Origin: Saprospiraceae bacterium
GTDB lineage: Bacteria; Bacteroidota; Bacteroidia; Chitinophagales; Saprospiraceae
NCBI GenBank assembly: GCA_028284395.1
Contig: JANQRV010000004.1
Span: 1 to 64,000 of the forward strand
Direction of reading: 5' to 3'
Length of the DNA: 64,000 nt
The notes under the pieces were generated by a model. That model made no database searches, had not been told where the DNA came from, and was given only the letters and a program-made list of their open reading frames with translations. A program made the translations under genes and the position numbers. Positions 61,892-64,000 of the stretch are shown here, piece by piece. The number at the start of each line of letters is the position of its first letter. Positions within the stretch are counted from its first letter, which is position 1.

Positions 61892-64000
61892 GGTTTGATT
61901 ACTTCGAAACGCTTATTGAGAATACCTTCTTCTGTATAAACGTTCATAAAGTAAAGACCATTGTCCAATTCACTTACATTCAACTGAGCATGGTTGCTTT
62001 GCATTTCGCCCGTATCCATGATCCTGCGACCAGTAATATCGTGTACCAGGACACGCTGAAATTCATTGCGTCCGTTCAGGTGTACATTTAGTAGTTGTTG
62101 TGCCGGATTGGGATATACTTTTAGTTGGTCTTCGGTGATGGCTTTATCAGTTAATTCACCGTCACCAGAATCGCGCAACTTTATTCGCAAGGTAGTTCCA
62201 ACAACTGAAGCCCCTGAGATCTGTCCTGCGCTATTCATTACTTTTGAAAGTCCACCTCCTATCTCTACTTCAATCTCATCTTCATCTGGTCTGAATCCTT
62301 CAATATTTTCGGCAATAATAACACTAGCTTCACCGGCAAAACCATATCCGCTGGCAGAGATGCCATTGGTCCGAGTGAAAGCGGCTTCCAGGAATCCTTC
62401 ATGATCGTTGTGAGCCATTTGCAAAATTGCTGAATTGTGTGCCAGCCAACTATCATTAGAGAAATGAACTTGAACACTTGAAGGAACAAAAAATTCCGGA
62501 CTGTATTCAAATGGAAGCGTGAAGCCGTACACATCAATCTGTGGATTATTTTCGTTCCCCATGAACAAAGAGAATGTTACTACATCTCCCGGTTCCGCTT
62601 CACTAACATCACCTACCAAATATATATTCCCATCAAAAGAAGGTATACGGGTCGGAATGATATTGTGGGTCTTGCCATAATGAAGGTTAATGGCTAGGGT
62701 ATCTATCACAGATATAATACTATCACCATCTGAATCTACATGCTTCATGTTCACTGCTCCTGGCTCTTTATCCTTATCCCAGTCTTCAGAATATTGCCCA
62801 TACCATTGAGTGATATCAGCATTCGGTCTAGGTCTTCCCTTCTCTCCCATTGTCACTCCGATCTGCAACAAGTCTGCAACATTGACAATACCGTCGTGAT
62901 TCAAATCCCCCGGAAAAACACAATCTTGTACACAGTGTCCTTCCGCCCCCTCCGGAAGCGGCGGATCAATGATGAAGATCTCTGCTTTCATGGAAGCGCT
63001 ATGAGAGCAACCACCAGAAGAACTACTCAGGCAATAATCGACTTGGACATTATCAGTACCCGCAATAGATTCCGGATGTGGAATGTAAACCAGGATGTTA
63101 TTTCCTTTGATCGGCACACCATAGATCTCGGTATCCACCGGTCCGGGCATAAAAGAAATCTCACCGAGTTCTCCTTGCTGAGTGACCTCAAATGCAAAGT
63201 TGGAGACCGGAATATCATAACTCAAAACCAGTGGAGTCCTCTTTGGCGTAACAAAGAAATACTTTGCTGAAGAGGGTTCGTAATTGCTTACGTGAACTTC
63301 AACGGTAGCAATTTCCGGCTCTCCCGCACAAAATGGCGGTTTGACCGAATAGGTGAATCTATCGACTCCGACAAACCCTTCGGAAGGTGTATAATTGATC
63401 AATCCCACCGGAAATACTCCCACTTCAATTTGCCCAAAGGAGGGTTGGGTAACAATTTCGAAGCAACTGCTACTAAAATCATTATCCAAAACATTAAATT
63501 CAACTGGAGAGTAGGAGGTAGTAAAAATCTTATCGTTCGTGGTATACTCTTTTTCTTCAAAGTCCAACACCTGCATTTGCACCGTAATCGTATTAGTGCC
63601 ATCCGAAAAAACAAAAACGTCTTCTCCAACGTAATCCTGATTCGGGGTATATGTATTGGTCAAAGGATCAAAGGCCCCATTTTCCGGCGCAGAAGCAACC
63701 GTAAAGTCCAGTGGCATTACCACTACTTGCGTGGTATTCTTTTTCGTAAAGATATTCTGTGTTTCAGAACTTACCGGCGCATCTTCATCGATTACATTTA
63801 TGGTCACCGTTCCTTGGCTACAGGTTCCCAAATCATCGCAAACGGTGTAATTAACGTAAGCCATGCCAACGAAGCCAGGGGCAGGATTGAATGAAATAAA
63901 CGATTCTCCCTCCTGAAAAGACGCCGTACCGTTATTGACCAGCGAAATACCATTTAATTCAAGAATATCTGCGGTGCCATTGTCGTTAATTAAGACCTCA
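61888..64000 (-). CDS. T9SS cargo protein with dockerin-like and cohesin-like parts, N-terminus outside window
   Basis: The frame runs to the right edge, so an internal ATG at 63864 is not the start; 703 C-terminal residues are visible. They hold Ig/cadherin-like repeats with FVGVDRFTYSV and FVGMAYVNYTVCDD, then a dockerin-type double EF-hand: DLNHDGIVNVADLLQIG (about 62870-62910) and DSDGDSIISVIDTLAINLHYG (two blocks, about 62690-62750). A cohesin-like beta domain follows (about 62215-62630), then a type A sorting domain (VYPNPAQQLLNVHL to FEVIKP). It is thus a large secreted or surface protein, exported by the type IX system. Function unknown. Confidence 0.9.
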   Translation of the reverse strand, partial: EVLINDNGTADILELNGISLVNNGTASFQEGESFISFNPAPGFVGMAYVNYTVCDDLGTCSQGTVTINVIDEDAPVSSETQNIFTKKNTTQVVVMPLDFTVASAPENGAFDPLTNTYTPNQDYVGEDVFVFSDGTNTITVQMQVLDFEEKEYTTNDKIFTTSYSPVEFNVLDNDFSSSCFEIVTQPSFGQIEVGVFPVGLINYTPSEGFVGVDRFTYSVKPPFCAGEPEIATVEVHVSNYEPSSAKYFFVTPKRTPLVLSYDIPVSNFAFEVTQQGELGEISFMPGPVDTEIYGVPIKGNNILVYIPHPESIAGTDNVQVDYCLSSSSGGCSHSASMKAEIFIIDPPLPEGAEGHCVQDCVFPGDLNHDGIVNVADLLQIGVTMGEKGRPRPNADITQWYGQYSEDWDKDKEPGAVNMKHVDSDGDSIISVIDTLAINLHYGKTHNIIPTRIPSFDGNIYLVGDVSEAEPGDVVTFSLFMGNENNPQIDVYGFTLPFEYSPEFFVPSSVQVHFSNDSWLAHNSAILQMAHNDHEGFLEAAFTRTNGISASGYGFAGEASVIIAENIEGFRPDEDEIEVEIGGGLSKVMNSAGQISGASVVGTTLRIKLRDSGDGELTDKAITEDQLKVYPNPAQQLLNVHLNGRNEFQRVLVHDITGRRIMDTGEMQSNHAQLNVSELDNGLYFMNVYTEEGILNKRFEVIKP

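Noticed and set aside
63864-64000. ATG 63864 as the start of the T9SS cargo gene
   Set aside because: The same frame stays open and protein-like (NGTADILELNGISLV, FISFNPAPGFVG) to the window edge, so the gene begins outside.
1-64000. tRNA, rRNA, tmRNA or other standard RNA genes
   Set aside because: I looked through the gaps for clover-leaf and CCA-type ends and found none that convinced me; a covariance-model scan would be needed to be sure.

Overview
The window looks like chromosome of a Bacteroidota bacterium, most likely of the Saprospiria/Lewinella type (inferred from gene content, not from an rRNA gene). The evidence is two proteins with type IX secretion C-terminal sorting domains, a PorV/PorQ-family outer-membrane protein, a TamL-type lipoprotein, a LytS/LytTR pair, an orphan two-component propeller kinase, many SPII lipoproteins, and promoters of the Bacteroidota form TAnnTTTG. 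There are no rRNA or tRNA genes, CRISPR arrays, transposases or phage genes that I can see. Most of the window is core or house-keeping genome. Two genes run off the ends: a PQQ quinoprotein on the left and a T9SS cargo protein on the right.

Layout. 1-9.5 kb: PQQ dehydrogenase (partial), then a Crp/Fnr regulator, crotonase and Rieske oxygenase in a row. Next come, on the minus strand, a YdcZ-type transporter, an AraC regulator with a start-codon problem, an SMP-30-like lipoprotein propeller, an FtsX/MacB permease and a Lys-rich-tailed secreted protein. 9.5-11.2 kb: an unrecognised two-gene module, a membrane-anchored coiled-coil protein resembling PspA/ESCRT-III proteins plus a cytosolic coiled-coil partner. 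11.4-18.3 kb, plus strand: GT2 glycosyltransferase, DUF1361 membrane protein, FAD oxidoreductase, GNAT, arginine deiminase, thioesterase, YihY/BrkB and a PorV-like protein. 18.5-28.3 kb: a lipoprotein, a Lon-N domain protein, a 1,869-residue alpha-2-macroglobulin lipoprotein, and a TPR-AAA ATPase overlapping a TPR membrane protein. 28.4-39.8 kb: H-NOX gas sensor, pgi, O-antigen ligase-like protein, MoeB/ThiF-rhodanese, propeller histidine kinase, 7TM-HD phosphodiesterase, LolD/MacB-type ATPase. 40-54 kb: deoxynucleoside kinase, YggS, FG-GAP T9SS protein, zinc-ribbon protein, cytochrome oxidase subunit III, purL, TlpA-like protein, rRNA/tRNA methyltransferase, TamL, nth and purM. 54.4-60.6 kb: M23 peptidase, AlgH/YqgE, fabD, folE, queD, LytS/LytTR. 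60.6-61.9 kb: a gene-poor AT-rich stretch with four copies of a short motif, each beside a hairpin. 61.9-64 kb: a T9SS cargo protein with dockerin-like and cohesin-like parts.

How genes fit together. folE and queD supply pterin/7-deazaguanine chemistry; purL and purM are purine steps. TamL, the lipoproteins, PorV-like protein and T9SS cargoes belong to outer-membrane biogenesis and secretion. The crotonase-Rieske pair behind a Crp/Fnr regulator suggests a small catabolic operon. The strongest candidates for something undescribed are the motif-plus-hairpin family at 60.8-61.6 kb and the PspA-like two-gene module at 9.5-11.2 kb; the TPR-AAA/TPR-membrane pair and the Cys-rich FAD oxidoreductase cluster are also worth attention.
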